Below, piece by piece: positions 1 through 63,742 of a DNA stretch of 64,000 nucleotides; position 1 is the stretch's first letter, and each line of letters opens with the position of its first letter. The position numbers were made by a program, and so were the translations under genes. This stretch comes from Omphiscola glabra (taxonomy: Eukaryota > Mollusca > Gastropoda > Lymnaeidae): NCBI GenBank assembly GCA_964017045.1, contig OZ024801.1, positions 34,149,257 to 34,213,256 on the forward strand, written 5' to 3'. Below the pieces are notes generated by a model. It did not search any database, had not been told where the DNA came from, and saw only the letters and a program-made list of their open reading frames with translations.

Positions 1-2247
1 CGTGTATAGGAAAACAAAAGTTAATACTGCAAAATTGTGGGCCAATCAAACACAACAATATATCAACAATCAGGTAAGTAGTGCATCTAAATACTCAGTG
101 CATCTAAGATTGAAAATTGGACAAGCCATTTAAAGTATTCTAAAAAAAAAATAAACGTTAAAAAAAAAAAAAAATTGAAAAAAATTCTGACAGAGCCATT
201 ACCTGATTACTTTTAAGAAAGTCGAAATAAAATATTATCAGTCATATTATCAGTCATATTTCAGTCATATATCAGTCATATTTTGGCTCTGGTGAACATG
301 GATCGATTATTCCCGTATCTACCAATACTAAAATAGTCTCAATGTACCACTTTTCTTCTGCGAAAGGCTTTTTAAAAAAATAGAAAAAAAAGAGATAATG
401 CTGCAATCAGTTTGAGAACCTTTGTAAAGATGACATTTTTGTTATGTGCTATTCTCTTCCTATCTTTCCAACATCTTTGCCAAAGGTTATTTCCCCCTAA
501 TTTTCTGAGTGCCAAGTCTACAAAAATTACTGTAGACTAGTTTACCTCCCGCAAGTGCCAAGTCTACAAAAATTACTGTAGACTAGTTTAACTCTAAAAA
601 AATGTACAACTTGACGACACAATATTTCAAAAGTTCATCAATGAAAGCAAAAAACACAGCAAAAAACTGTAAGGACTTTGCTTGGACATCTCCATGACAA
701 AATATTTTTGTGTTGGGATAATCCGACCACAACAAGATAAAAATATAGTTTAGTGACTTGATAAGTTCTTGATTAAAAAATTCATCATCTTCAATTTCTC
801 CACTTTGTTACATGACAAGCTACATGCCTACACCCGTTTTTTATGCATTAAAATAAATTCACAAAACTCTTTTAAAAAAAAAAGAAGATAATAATGGGGC
901 AGACAGTGACAATGTATTTCAATGTGACAATGTATTTCTATGTGACGTTTAGGTATGAATAATAGAATTGAGTCGTACTATAGTATGACCGAATCTCTAA
1001 AACCCTTTGCTTTTTTAAAGAGGTCATTTTTGTCAGCGAACATAAAGGACACTTCCTCAATCCAACAATAATTTCATGGTCCGTTAACCCTGCTAGTCAA
1101 AGTAATTGAGGAGGCACTAACTAAAATAGTGCACATAATGGTGCACATAATGAGCTCTCCCAAGCTTGAAAAGTGCATAAAATTTAATCTGGTTTTAAGT
1201 TGTATCATGTAAATGAAGGAGATGATTGACATAGATTTGTTGGGGCATCTACCTTATATACTACCAAAGTAGGTACAAAATCACTGCAAGTTCAATTTTG
1301 GTCAGTCAAAGTCAATCATGTTTTTAGTTATTTCTATGACATTGGGTGGAGGGAGAGAATGTTGGTATAAATGTTGATATATTTTGACATATGTTTGAAG
1401 AATAGAGGGGAAGAAATGTTGGTATAAATGTTGATATATTTTGACATATGTTTGAAGAATAGAGGGGAAGAAATGTTCAGTTCTTCTGCTAATATAAGAG
1501 AAGAGTTTTCTTGTAAGGACTTAGAATCTAAAGATAAAATTGTCATTTTGCCATTTACAAATAAAACTGAACCGAAGTTGATGAGTGGTTTTAATAATTT
1601 TTTATGTGTAAAACAAATAAGTTGTTTGCATTTTAAATTAACGAAATATGTAAAATATGTAAGAGTATCTTTATATGAGTATGTAGTTTAAAGGAGATAG
1701 TTTAATGTTTTGTAATAATAATAATAATTTAATGACAGTGTCTTTATTTTCTTTCAGTTACACATTCAAGTTACAAAAATTCCAGCATTAATAAATATGT
1801 TTTATCTGTTAATTTGAACTTGAAAATATAAAATCTTTCTGCCATTGAGCTTTAAAAGTGAATCTATATCTATACATAATGTATGAATGTTCACAGAACT
1901 ATCTATACATAATGTTTGAATGTTCACAAAACTATCTATACATAATGTATGAATGTTCACAAAACACATGGAATTTCATCAATATTTTTTACACTTAATT
2001 TTAATGCATTTTCCCCCAAATAAACAACTACAAAAACTTGAAGCCACTCTGGCAACTCAAAGCCATCAAGAATACATTAATGATTGCCATATGGGATGCC
2101 ACCAACTACAGTTTTTATTATTACTTTTTTTGTAGAAATCTTAACTGAACATTTTTTCAAGAACTCTTTAAGGAATCTAAGCAGAAAACTCCAAGTAATT
2201 CAATATTCCAATAAATGAAACGATTCGTCCTTTTTGACAAAAGCTGA
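1..2247. other. 3' UTR and downstream flank of the receptor
   Basis: AT-rich with many A/T runs. It holds three small tandem duplications: about 46 bp twice (508-590), 57 bp twice (1361-1474) and about 36 bp three times (1872-1965). I see no convincing gene; the open frames are short and of low complexity. Confidence 0.6.
2114..2119 (-). promoter_or_regulatory. Possible polyadenylation signal
   Basis: AATAAA on the minus strand about 130 bases after the receptor stop. Similar hexamers occur further on (for example near 1743), so the end of the mRNA is not fixed. Confidence 0.35.
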
Positions 2248-54187
<51,940 letters not shown>

Positions 54188-54189
54188 CT

Positions 54190-54960
54190 GAAAGGAGTAG
54201 ATAAAAAAAATAAAATAATAATAGTACAATTTAAATGTTGACTGTACTGAGAAGTAGTTTAAGCTGTCAACAATGTTACCCATACAAAACTATAACCCCC
54301 CCCCCCCCCCCAAATCTCCACCATTCCTCACATACGCATTACACACACGTAATTTGCGACACCTAGCTTGACATCATGCACGCCAGTACCGAAGGGGAAA
54401 TCCAATCAATGGGTTAATTAAATTGATAGAGCACCGCGTCGCGTTGCACCAAGTTCGTTACGCCGATGCTGTGAAATTAATGGAAACCACAAACACGAGG
54501 TGGAGATAGCATTGTTGCAGGAGCTCAAGTGAATTCAGCCACTCCGCGTGCCCAATCTCCACGCAGCTCATTGCAGTGTTACATTGACTTGCTGCAGTGT
54601 TTCTCAAACTGTGTCGTCGCCCCCCTCCCAAACCCCGGTCCAAGTGGCACATGCAAGAACCTAGAACACAGATCTTCCATTAGGGATATCAATTTATTAT
54701 ATACAATAAAACATGTCGGTAAATAACAGCAAATAAAATATTTGTTTAACATGGTGTATTTGACCATGTCACATCGACATGGTAAATTACTTAAAAAAGA
54801 GCGAACCCAAACTAAAAATTGTGTATGGGAGACCACAAAATGTGTATGGGAGACCACATAATGTGTATGGAAGACTAAACAGATGTCAATGGGAGAATGA
54901 AAAAACGTAAATAAATTACACCCCCCCCCCACGAATTATTCAAATGCTTAGGGGGAAAAT
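54190..54960. other. Upstream or intron sequence
   Basis: A C run at 54297-54312 and a degenerate 28-bp repeat (AATGTGTATGGGAGACCACA) at 54818-54890. No exon recognised. Confidence 0.45.
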
Positions 54961-54976
54961 AGTTAAAGCGCTAATC

Positions 54977-55160
54977 ACAGGGATGCCCCTTCCCACAGGG
55001 ATGCCCCTTCCCACAGGGATGCCCCTTCCCACAGGGATGCCCCTTCCCACAGGGATGCCCCTTCCCACAGGGATGCCCCTTCCCACAGGGATGCCCCTTC
55101 CCACAGGGATGCCCCTTCCCACAGGGATGCCCCTTCCCACAGGGATGCCCCTTCCCACTG
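54977..55160. repeat. Minisatellite, 18-bp unit, about 11 perfect copies
   Basis: Unit ACAGGGATGCCCCTTCCC. All copies identical, open in both strands. Confidence 0.96.
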
Positions 55161-55575
55161 GGCAACCCGATGTCTTCTTGCTAAAACATTCCATCCCTTC
55201 AGCTCCTGCATGTTCTGATTGCGGCTATGTTTGATTGGCTTCCTTCCCACTGGGCAACCCGATGTCTTCTCGCTAAAACATTCCATCCCTTCAGCTCCTG
55301 CATGTTCTGATTGCGTCTATGTTTGATTGGCTTCCTTCCCACTGGGCACCCCAATGTCTTCTTGCTAAAACATTCTATCCCTTCAGCTCCTGCATGTTCT
55401 GATGGAGTTGATGTTTGACTGGCTTCCCACTGGGTGTCCCAATGTCTTGTTGCTAAAACATTCTGTCCCTTCAGCTCCTGCGTGTTCTGATGGAGTCGAT
55501 GTTTGACTGGCTTCCCAATGTCTTCTTGCTAAAACGTTCTGTCCCCTCAGCTCCTGTGTGTTCTAATGGCATCGA
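55155..55575. repeat. Tandem repeat, about 75-95 bp, 5 copies
   Basis: Copies share ATGTCTTCTTGCTAAAACAT, CCCTTCAGCTCCTGCATGTT and GATGTTTGACTGGCTTCC; the leftmost shares CCTTCCCACTGGGC with the 18-bp array, linking the two. Confidence 0.9.
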
Positions 55576-55884
55576 TGTTTGACTGGCTTTGAAAACGATA
55601 AAGTTAATGTGTGTATACATGAACACGGTCCTGGCACGAGATTGCCGGGAAAAAATGTAGGGGTTCAAAGGTTATGTTGTGTTTGATGAAGAGCGGAACG
55701 ACCCGGGAGCTGGTGTGATAGAGATACAAAGAGACTCACACGGACAGGTGGAGAAATTCCAAGTAAGTAAACCATGGGTTAATTAAAATGGACGGATGAA
55801 AGCAGGGGCATTTCTGGCGCGGCAAAAGAGAAGGCTTGTGCCATGAGCATCACTGGCATAAAGGGGGCTGAATTGTTGCCGGAA

Positions 55885-56120
55885 CCCCCCAAACCCTCTC
55901 ATATAAAGGGGGCTAAAATGTCGGACACCTACCAACCTCTCTCATATAAAGGTGGCTGAATTGCCGGACAACTGCCAACCTCTCTCATATAAAGGGGGCT
56001 GAGTTGCCGGACAACTTCCAACCTCTCTCATATAAAGGGGGCTAAAATGCCGGACAACTCGAAACCTCTCTCATATAAAGGGGGCTGAATTGCCGGACAC
56101 CTACCAACCTCTCTCATAAA
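55885..56120. repeat. Minisatellite, about 43 bp, 6 copies
   Basis: Unit contains CTCTCATATAAAGGGGGCTG and AATTGCCGGACACCTACCAA. Confidence 0.92.
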
Positions 56121-56149
56121 ATATCAGAATTGTTTATGATAATTGGCAC

Positions 56150-56268
56150 ATTTGCACTACTGCACTGATACAGATACGCTACTGCACTGATACACATGCA
56201 CTACTGCACTGATACAGATAAGCTACTGCACTGATACACATGCACTACTGCACTGATGCAGATGCGTT
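56150..56268. repeat. Minisatellite, about 22 bp, 5-6 copies
   Basis: Unit TACTGCACTGATACACATGC. Confidence 0.88.
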
Positions 56269-56269
56269 A

Positions 56270-57080
56270 ATACTGTTATACAGGAACTTATTCAAACACA
56301 AAATCGCAGTTTGAAACACATAGCTCGTAAGCTGGATGAACGATAAGGGATACCGCGAAGAAATGTATGGCTTTGACTATGCGTTAGTGATAATATTGGG
56401 GCATGCTTCTAAATAGATGGGCGCAGTCGTGAATGGATGGGACATACTATCGATTTACGAATACGTGGATATTTATGTAAATGGATGCGTATATCCATGA
56501 AGGCATGCGTATTACTCTTAATGAATGTGGCGCTCGTTTATAAACGGAGGTGTGTATATATAATAAACATATAATTGTGAATGAATGTTAACACTCATGA
56601 ATGGATGTGCACTTTTTGTGAATGGATTTGTATGTCTGAATGACTAAGACTTAACTGCCCGCGCCTGCTACTCATTAAGATCAAACATTCCACAGTTGGC
56701 CTGGCCGAGTGCCAGACGGCCATGTAAATTGTAAACGTTTGTAACAGCCTTTACGTTTTTAATATATTTTTTTTTTAAATGTTCGCATAAGCGACAACCT
56801 CTTAAAGACTCTTCCAGGTAATTGGATTATACAGACATTACGTCTCAACTTGTATGACTGAGTAAACTTTTAACGGAAATCAACCATTCAGTCATTCAGA
56901 ATGACGCACAAAGTCTTCTAAGATATTGAAGCTTTGTGGGTGATAGATTCCCACCAAAGGTTTTGTTTCATGTACAATTTGATCACTTAATTTTTTTTTT
57001 TTTGCAACCCGTTCCGATATAGTGACAATTAGATATATAATAAACGTTTGGGGAGCGGACCGGTGACGATTGAGGGATAG
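56270..57080. other. Upstream or intron sequence
   Basis: Degenerate GAATGGATG(T/G)G repeats at 56410-56640. A 34-codon minus-strand open stretch at 56892-57000 was considered and not accepted as an exon. Confidence 0.4.
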
Positions 57081-57089
57081 GTTTCTTAC

Positions 57090-57728
57090 GTGCGAGAGAG
57101 CTGGACCAACACACAGACTGAGAGCTGGACCAACACACAGGCTGAGAGCTGGACCAACACACAGACTGAGAGCTGGACCAACACACAGGCTGAGAGCTGG
57201 ACCAACACACAGACTGAGAGCTGGACCAACACACAGACTGAGAGCTGGACCAACACACAGACTGAGAGTTGGACCAACACACGCGCTTAGAGCTGGACCA
57301 ACACACACGCTGAGACCTGGACCAACACACAGGCTGAGAGCTGGACCTTCACACACGCTTGGAGCTGGACCAACACACACGCTTAGAGCTGGACCAACAC
57401 ACACGCTTAGAGCTGGACCAACACACAGGCTGAGAGCTGGACCAACACACACGCTGAGAGCTGGACCAACACACAGGCTGAGAGCTGGACCAACACACAG
57501 GCTGAGAGCTGGACCAACACACATGCTGAGCAGTGAGATCTGGACCAACACACACGATGAGAGCTGGACCAACACACACTCTTACAGCTGGACCAACACA
57601 CACGCTTAGAGCTGGACCAACACACACGCTTAGAGCTGGACCAACGCACACGCTTATTATAGCTGGACCAACACACAGGCTGAGAGCTGGACCAACACAC
57701 AAGCTGAAAGCTGGACCAACACACATGA
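57090..57728. repeat. Minisatellite, 24-bp unit, about 26 copies
   Basis: Unit GAGAGCTGGACCAACACACA plus GGCT, with ACGCTTA variants. Open in several frames. Confidence 0.96.
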
Positions 57729-57739
57729 TTTCTGAGCAA

Positions 57740-58960
57740 CTACAGCTTACTCGAGGAACTGTAAGCTTGCTAGTAGTCAGCCAATTGTTTTCTTTTTGTT
57801 ACAACTGTTCCCCTTATTCATCTCTTACAACGATGACCTCAAAGGACCTCAAACAAAATTTGAGGGTCCCAACCCTTGATCGTCATGCATACAGTCTAAG
57901 AATTTGTGGGCCCTAACCACTGACCACTATGCGGTCGTTTTAACAACTTCAATGGATCCCCCGTGGGCTTTAAAGTAAAACTTGCATTACATATCATTCT
58001 GGAGTGCAGCCCACTTATAATTTAGAGCCCATTGTCTGGGGACCTCTATTCTCTTATTGCTGTACAACATTCATAAAGTATTCGCCTCAGGGTCACGAGG
58101 GTTTGCACCCAACGATTTAGTCACATCGCACCCATAGTAAGGTCGCATACTACAGCACACTTCAACACGACCGTACGACGCACATAGCCGCCAGGTTGCA
58201 CATGTGTTAACTGGGCAGGTTCCCCGGGGAAATCCCGTGGAGAAACTTGGCCCACTCCACCGGCTCCGCGCGCAAATGGCTCACTCCAGGAGAAACAAAA
58301 ATAATTGGGGCCCTAAAGAGCGAACCTTCTTTCATGTCGCAGGCTAAATGTCAGGTTCCGTTTCATATCACGACGCCCAGTGGGCGCTCGGTGTTGTACA
58401 ATACACAAACAGTAGCGTATCCTCGAGATCCCGTTGGTTTACTTATATTACGAAATTCCAATACCGTTAGCAGAGTGTCTGGGAATACATGGTCAAATTG
58501 GAAACAACAGTAGAAAGTTAGAAGGATTTAACATCAATACTTTAGTTAGGTTATAGCTACGGCTTACTTAAAGCCAGCAATGAGTTCGGTTGATTTATTT
58601 AAATCCCATTACCAAAGACAATAATGGTATATCTTTTTTTTTTTTTTTTAAATTACGATTCCCTGAACGGAATGCTTTCATCTGAAATTATATAATATTT
58701 GACCTTATCTGCCCGCTCATCTTACCCATCCCTGCCCACCCTGGGGGCAACACCAACTACAATGCTAGAGGCATACAACTAGCTAGACTGTTGTCTAGTA
58801 TTCAGATCAGAAAAGGGCACATGCTACCACATAGGGCACCGGCTCAAAAGGCCCCTGGCAGTGTTATTTGTTGTGGAAGTACCCAATCATGTTTGCTCGC
58901 TGTTGCTGGCAACCACATGTGCCCATACCTTTACATCAACACTATAACAACGGTAGGAGA
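57740..58960. other. Upstream or intron sequence without recognised gene
   Basis: Mixed composition; an 88-codon plus-strand open frame at 58247-58513 has no recognisable domain and may be dispersed repeat DNA. Confidence 0.4.
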
Positions 58961-58968
58961 TACACCCC

Positions 58969-59135
58969 CAGACCTGTTTACCCTCAAACTCTTAAAATCG
59001 TACAATATCATCACAAAATCATTCAATACATTATCTTAATAGTATTAATAGTAAAAAATAAACATGCAGTTTATATAATGTATACACCTCAAAATCGTAC
59101 ACTGTACGTCAAAATCGTAAGAGTAAACAGGTCTG
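58969..59135. mobile_element. Miniature inverted-repeat element (family B), copy 2
   Basis: Ends CAGACCTGTTTACCCTCAAA and AGAGTAAACAGGTCTG; inner sequence shared with 42294-42439 plus a short internal duplication. Flanks TACACCCC (58961-58968) and CACACCCC (59136-59143) match 7 of 8, suggesting a hAT-type 8-bp duplication. Confidence 0.78.
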
Positions 59136-59364
59136 CACACCCCCCCCCACCCCAAAGCCACCACATTTTTTTGTATTATGGTCAAGACCAAGGAACAGAA
59201 TCGACAAACAACATTAGGTATCTGTTATTTTCAGAACATCACTCGAAATCTCATCCGATTATGCTTGGTGATGCGTTCACATCAGTAGCTTTGATTGAAA
59301 CACGGAGTTAACATTAAACTGTAGCTGTAACTGTACTAAGTTAAATACAAGAGAGCCCCCAGAA

Positions 59365-59822
59365 GAGGGGTCCCGCCAGATCAGAGTGCAGCCAGAACAG
59401 GGCGCTACCAGAAATGGGTGCCACCAGAACAAGTTGCTGCCAGATCAGGGTGCCGCCGCCAGATCAGGGTGCCGCCGCCAGATCAGAGTGCCACCGCCAG
59501 ATCAGGGTGCCACCGCCAGATCAGGGTGCCCCCAGAACAGGGCGCTACCAGAACAAGTTGCCGCCAGATCAGGGTGCCACCGCCAGATCAGGGTGCCGCC
59601 GCTAGATCAGGGAGACGCCGCCAGATCAGGGTGCCGCCGCCAGATCAGGATGCCGCCGCCAGATCAGGGTGCCGCCAGAAATGGGTGCCACCATAACAAG
59701 TTGCCGCCAGATCAGGGTGCCACCGCCAGATCAGGGTGCCACCGCCAGATCAGGGTGCCGCCGCCAGATCAGGGTGCCGCCAGAAGAGGGCGCTACCAGA
59801 ACAAGTTGCCACCAGATCAGGT
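59365..59822. repeat. Minisatellite, 18-bp core, about 24 copies in longer blocks
   Basis: Core AGATCAGGGTGCCGCCGCC, alternating with AGAACAGGGCGCTACC and AGAACAAGTTGCCGCC in blocks of about 150-160 bp, a higher-order repeat. Confidence 0.93.
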
Positions 59823-59984
59823 AGGCTCGGTGGAGCTCAATGGGTCAGTCTGGAAAAGTTTAGGTGTGACACCATAGGTTTTATACGCACAGGTTGCTTG
59901 ATTCTACAGCAGCAGCAGTGTCTGTGGAAAACTGATAGTCTGAGAGTCCGTCCGAGTAAATACAAGGAGCTGGTATCAAGACTT

Positions 59985-60032
59985 ACAGTGTAGGATTCTG
60001 AACTTGTTTAGTAGATTGCGCAGTCATCTGTA
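59985..60032 (-). other. Possible small exon with good splice borders
   Basis: On the minus strand TTTCTCTACAG is followed by about 40 bases and then CACT|GTAAGTC, so both an acceptor and a strong donor are present. One frame reads MTAQSTKQVQNPT; the other two contain stops. No phase joins it cleanly to the exon at 54065-54187. It may be an untranslated 5' exon of the receptor or chance. Confidence 0.25.
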
Positions 60033-60043
60033 GAGAAATACAC

Positions 60044-60097
60044 CTCAACAGCCATCAGAGTGAAGTACAGCACCAGCCATGTTATTATTATCATCAT
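60044..60097 (-). CDS. Candidate first coding exon with signal peptide
   Basis: Reads 18 codons starting with two Met codons: MMIIITWLVLYFTLMAVE, a short hydrophobic stretch that looks like a secretion signal. A GT follows directly (GAG|GTGTAT). It is on the same strand and upstream of the receptor. Against it: this donor leaves phase 0, while the next recognised exon (54065-54187) needs one leftover base, so a further exon would have to lie between, and the frame runs into TAA about 40 bases later if unspliced. Position and hydrophobicity only; a chance match is quite possible. Confidence 0.25.
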
Positions 60098-60159
60098 TGG
60101 TAGTTTTCTAAAGCGTGGTACCCCAGCCTATCAGAGTAAAGCACAATTCCATCCATGAC

Positions 60160-60498
60160 ATCGGAGTAAACACCAATTCCAGCCTTGTCATCAGAGTTAA
60201 GCACAACCCCAGCCTTGTCATCAGAGTTAAGCACAACCCCAGCCTTGTCATCAGAGTTAAGCACAACCCCAGCCTTGTCATCAGAGTTAACACCAATTCC
60301 AGCCTTGTCATCAGAGTTAAGCACAACCCCAGCCTTGTCATCAGAGTTAAGCACAACCCCAGCCTTGTCATCAGAGTTAAGCACAACCCCAGCCTTGTCA
60401 TCAGAGTTAAGCACAACCCCAGCCTTGTCATCAGAGTTAAGCACAACCCCAGCCTTGTCATCAGAGTTAAGCACAACCCCAGCCTTGTCATCAGAGCA
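60160..60498. repeat. Minisatellite, 30-bp unit, 11 copies
   Basis: Unit CCAGCCTTGTCATCAGAGTT plus AAGCACAACC. Copies nearly identical. Confidence 0.97.
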
Positions 60499-60827
60499 AA
60501 AGACCTTAGCCGGCCAGCATCAAAGACATCCATTGGGATTCCTGCTGTCTTCATTTTCAAGCCCTTTTCACCTGGTAGGCTAATTAATGATGGCCGGCTA
60601 GGATTTGCCTATCGGTTTTGGTAAGGCAGGAGATGGGAGGATGATGTATCGACGATCAACACAATAGTAACAATCAATAAATTACCCTTCTGTCCATACA
60701 GCATAATACTTTTTTGAAACCCGACCCACAGCATTTTCCTCTCCTATCATTACCAGAAACCCAACCTCTGGGGCTTCATGAAATTTGGCAATTATGGTTC
60801 AAGTGGGATTCTTTTCCATGTCTACGA

Positions 60828-61820
60828 CCATGGGCTTAACACCTTATGTATCCGACCCTGGGCTTAACACCTAATGTCTCTGACCCGGGGCTTAACACCT
60901 TATGTCTCTGACCCTGGGCTTAACACCTTATGTCTCTGACCCTGGTCTTAACACCTTATGTCTCTGACCCTGGACTTAACACATTATGTCTCTGACCCTG
61001 GAATTAACACCTTATGTCTCTGACCCTGGGCTTAACACCTTATGTCTCTGACCCTGGGCTTAACACCTTATGTCTCTGACCCTGGGCTTAACACCCTATG
61101 TCTCTGACCCTGGGCTAAACACCTTATGTCTCTGACCCTGGGCTTAACACCTTATGTCTCTGACCCTGGGCTTAACACCTTATGTCTCTGACCCTGGACT
61201 TAACACCTTATGTCTCTGACCCTGGACTTAACACCTTATGTCTCTGACCCTGGGCTTAACACCTTATGTCTCTGACCCTGGGCTTAACACCTTATGTCTC
61301 TGACCCTGGGCTTAACACCCTATGTCTCTGACCTTGGGCTTAACACCTTATGTCTCTGACCCTGGGCTTAACACCTTATGTCTCTGACCCTGGGCTTAAC
61401 ACCTTATGTCTCTGACCCTGGGCTTAACACCTTATGTCTCTGACCCTGAGCTTAATACCTTATGCCTCTGACCCTGGGCTTAATACCTTATGTCTCTGAC
61501 CCTGAGCTTAATACCTTATGCCTCTGACCCTGGGCTTAATACCTTATGTCTCTGACCCTGGGCTGAATACCTTATGCCTCTGACCCTGGGCTTAACACCT
61601 TATGTCTCTGACCCTGGGCTTAACACCTTATGTCTCTGACCCTGGGCTTAACACCTTATGTCTCTGACCCTGGGCTTAACACCTTATGTCTCTGACCCTG
61701 GGCGTACACCCTATGTCTCTGACCCTGGGCTTAACACCCTATGTCTCTGACCCTGGGCTTAACACCTTATGTCTCTGACCCTGGGCGTAACACCTTATGT
61801 CTCTGACCCTGGGCGTAACA
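60828..61820. repeat. Minisatellite, 28-bp unit, about 35 copies
   Basis: Unit GACCCTGGGCTTAACACCTT plus ATGTCTCT. Confidence 0.97.
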
Positions 61821-61894
61821 AGCGCGCCGCATTCGGGCCCGGGTAGTGGTCCACAAGTATTCATATATTTACTTTAAAAGAATTTTATTCATTT

Positions 61895-62085
61895 TTTAGG
61901 CACTAAATAATATAAACCCAAGTAAAAATATAAAACAAGGCAAGATATAAAGACAAGACAAAAATAAAGACAAGACAAATATAAAGACAAGACAAAATAT
62001 AAACGCAAGACAAAATATAAAGGCAAGACAAAATATAGAAGCAAGACAAAATATTGAAGCAATACGCAATATGAACGCAACAATC
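61895..62085. repeat. Degenerate minisatellite, about 15-20 bp
   Basis: AAGACAAGACAAAATATAAA-type units, about 9 copies. Confidence 0.85.
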
Positions 62086-62089
62086 AAAT

Positions 62090-62530
62090 AAATGCTTCTT
62101 TTAACAAAACCCTGGATAGGATACATCCCGCCCATGACGCCGTTAGACGGATGCCACGAGATTAACTTCGAGTGAAGCAAGTAGTCCAGAGAGCCCGTTT
62201 ACGCTAAGATCCCTACACCAATTACCCACACCAACACTCACAACCCGCCACAACAACATATGGTGTCTGTAGGCTAAGTGCACGTCTGCAAACTGCCATT
62301 GCGACTTAATTATGACCAGGGGCATAAGCGGTGACTTTGGGTGGGTGGAAGCCAACCCTGTTTATTGGGGGTTGATCAATCTGTGTCACTTGTATTTATA
62401 GTCCAGATAAGCTGTCCATTATTTCTGACATGTCCGCCCGGGGGGGGGGGGGGGGGGGGTTGCTCAACCTGCGGCCTTCACCTCTCCCCTCTGATTCATC
62501 TTAAGAGTCAAACTGTCATAAATTAGGCTT
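62090..62530. other. Upstream sequence with a long G run
   Basis: A run of 19 G at about 62441-62459; no gene or promoter element recognised. Confidence 0.4.
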
Positions 62531-62539
62531 TATTTTCAT

Positions 62540-62672
62540 CACACGTGTGTGGCATCATCAGACGTGTGTGGCATCATCACACGTGTGTGGTTGGAATCAT
62601 CACACGTGTGTGGAATCATCAGACGTGTGTGGAATCATCTGAAGTGTGTGGCATCATCACGCGTGTGTGGAA
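62540..62672. repeat. Minisatellite, about 19-22 bp, 7 copies, with ACGTG cores
   Basis: Unit ATCATCACACGTGTGTGG; most copies contain CACGTG or ACGTG, self-complementary. It lies 5' of the receptor on its strand. Confidence 0.88.
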
Positions 62673-63061
62673 TTTCAAAATAAAATACACAAATAAATAT
62701 CTCGGTATAGACAACGGACAGACCGTGTCTAAAATTTACCCCACAAGTCATATTGACCCAGTAAAAGGCTTCTAAGTTAAGACGCAACTATCTGGGTTCA
62801 AAGTTCACGTGGATGTCTTCTTCTTATCGCTAACCCGACATCTTTCATATAGATATGAAGGACATCCTTTGTTTACGTTAGGCCTGTCCATGCGCCCGGG
62901 GGGGGGGGGGGAGGTGGTGGTGGCAGTAGCTGAAGTATAAACAACCCCCTCCCCTAAACTGGAAGTGGCGGGGTCAAATAGAATCCTCTCATTTATTCAC
63001 CCACTGCACTCATCATCATCTATCGTGGCTTGAGTAAACTTGGTTAATTTATGCAAAAAAT

Positions 63062-63347
63062 AAATATAAGAACAAGGTATGCTAAACTTGAATTCATAGA
63101 CAGGCCAAGCGATTTTGACGTTTCGGCTTAGAGACTTCATCAGCAAAAAAGACAAAAAGAAGTATAACAAGTATCAGAACACGGTAAAAACAGGAAATCT
63201 CTTAAGTTTTTTTATTTTTTATTTTTACTGTGCTCTGATACTAGTTATACTTTTTGTCTTGTTTTCTCATGAAGGCTCTATGCAGAAACGTCAAAATCTT
63301 TTGTCCAGTCTATGAATTCAAGTTTAGCATACTTCGTTCTTATATTT
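63062..63347. mobile_element. Foldback (long imperfect inverted-repeat) element
   Basis: Outer ends AAATATAAGAACAAGGTATG and its near complement (GCATACTTCGTTCTTATATT) pair, followed by about 110 further bases per arm such as GACGTTTCGGCTTAGAGACT against GAAGGCTCTATGCAGAAACG. No coding part. The superfamily is unclear. Confidence 0.7.
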
Positions 63348-63574
63348 CATTTACACAACTTGAATGCAGTCCATCAATTATTATCTTTTATTTTATGCAA
63401 ATCGAGAAAATAAATTTGAATTGAAAACGAAACAAAACAAACAACAAAACCTGATACAGAAAGAGGAAAAAGACAACAACAAAAACAACAGACCAACAAG
63501 AAACTATTATTTAATCAACAATTTTCTTTTCTTTTTAAAAAAAAAGTATTGTAAAGATTAATTGAGAATGTTGC

Positions 63575-63742
63575 AGCACGCATATGAACTAATTGACAAG
63601 GTTGGCGGCACCTTTATGAGCTCATTGAAAATGTTGGGGGCACACATATAAACTAATTGAAAAGGTTGGCGGCAACCGTATGAGCTAATTGAAAAGGTTG
63701 GCGGCACCCATATGAACTAATCGAAAAGGTTGGCGGCACACA
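63575..63742. repeat. Minisatellite, about 32-34 bp, 5 copies
   Basis: Unit contains AACTAATTGAAAAGGTTGGC and GGCACACATATG. A C run at about 63830-63846 follows, then AT-rich sequence to the window end with nothing recognised. Confidence 0.88.

Noticed and set aside
56892..57000. Minus-strand stretch LSDQIVHETKPLVGIYHPQS as an upstream exon
   Set aside because: Preceded by an A-rich rather than pyrimidine-rich tract and lacking a convincing donor before its stop.
57070..57609. Plus-strand open frame of 179 codons (RAGPTH repeats)
   Set aside because: A product of the 24-bp array; alternative frames are equally open.
58247..58513. 88-codon plus-strand open frame
   Set aside because: Non-repetitive, but no recognisable domain, no splice sites and no supporting context; possibly dispersed repeat DNA.
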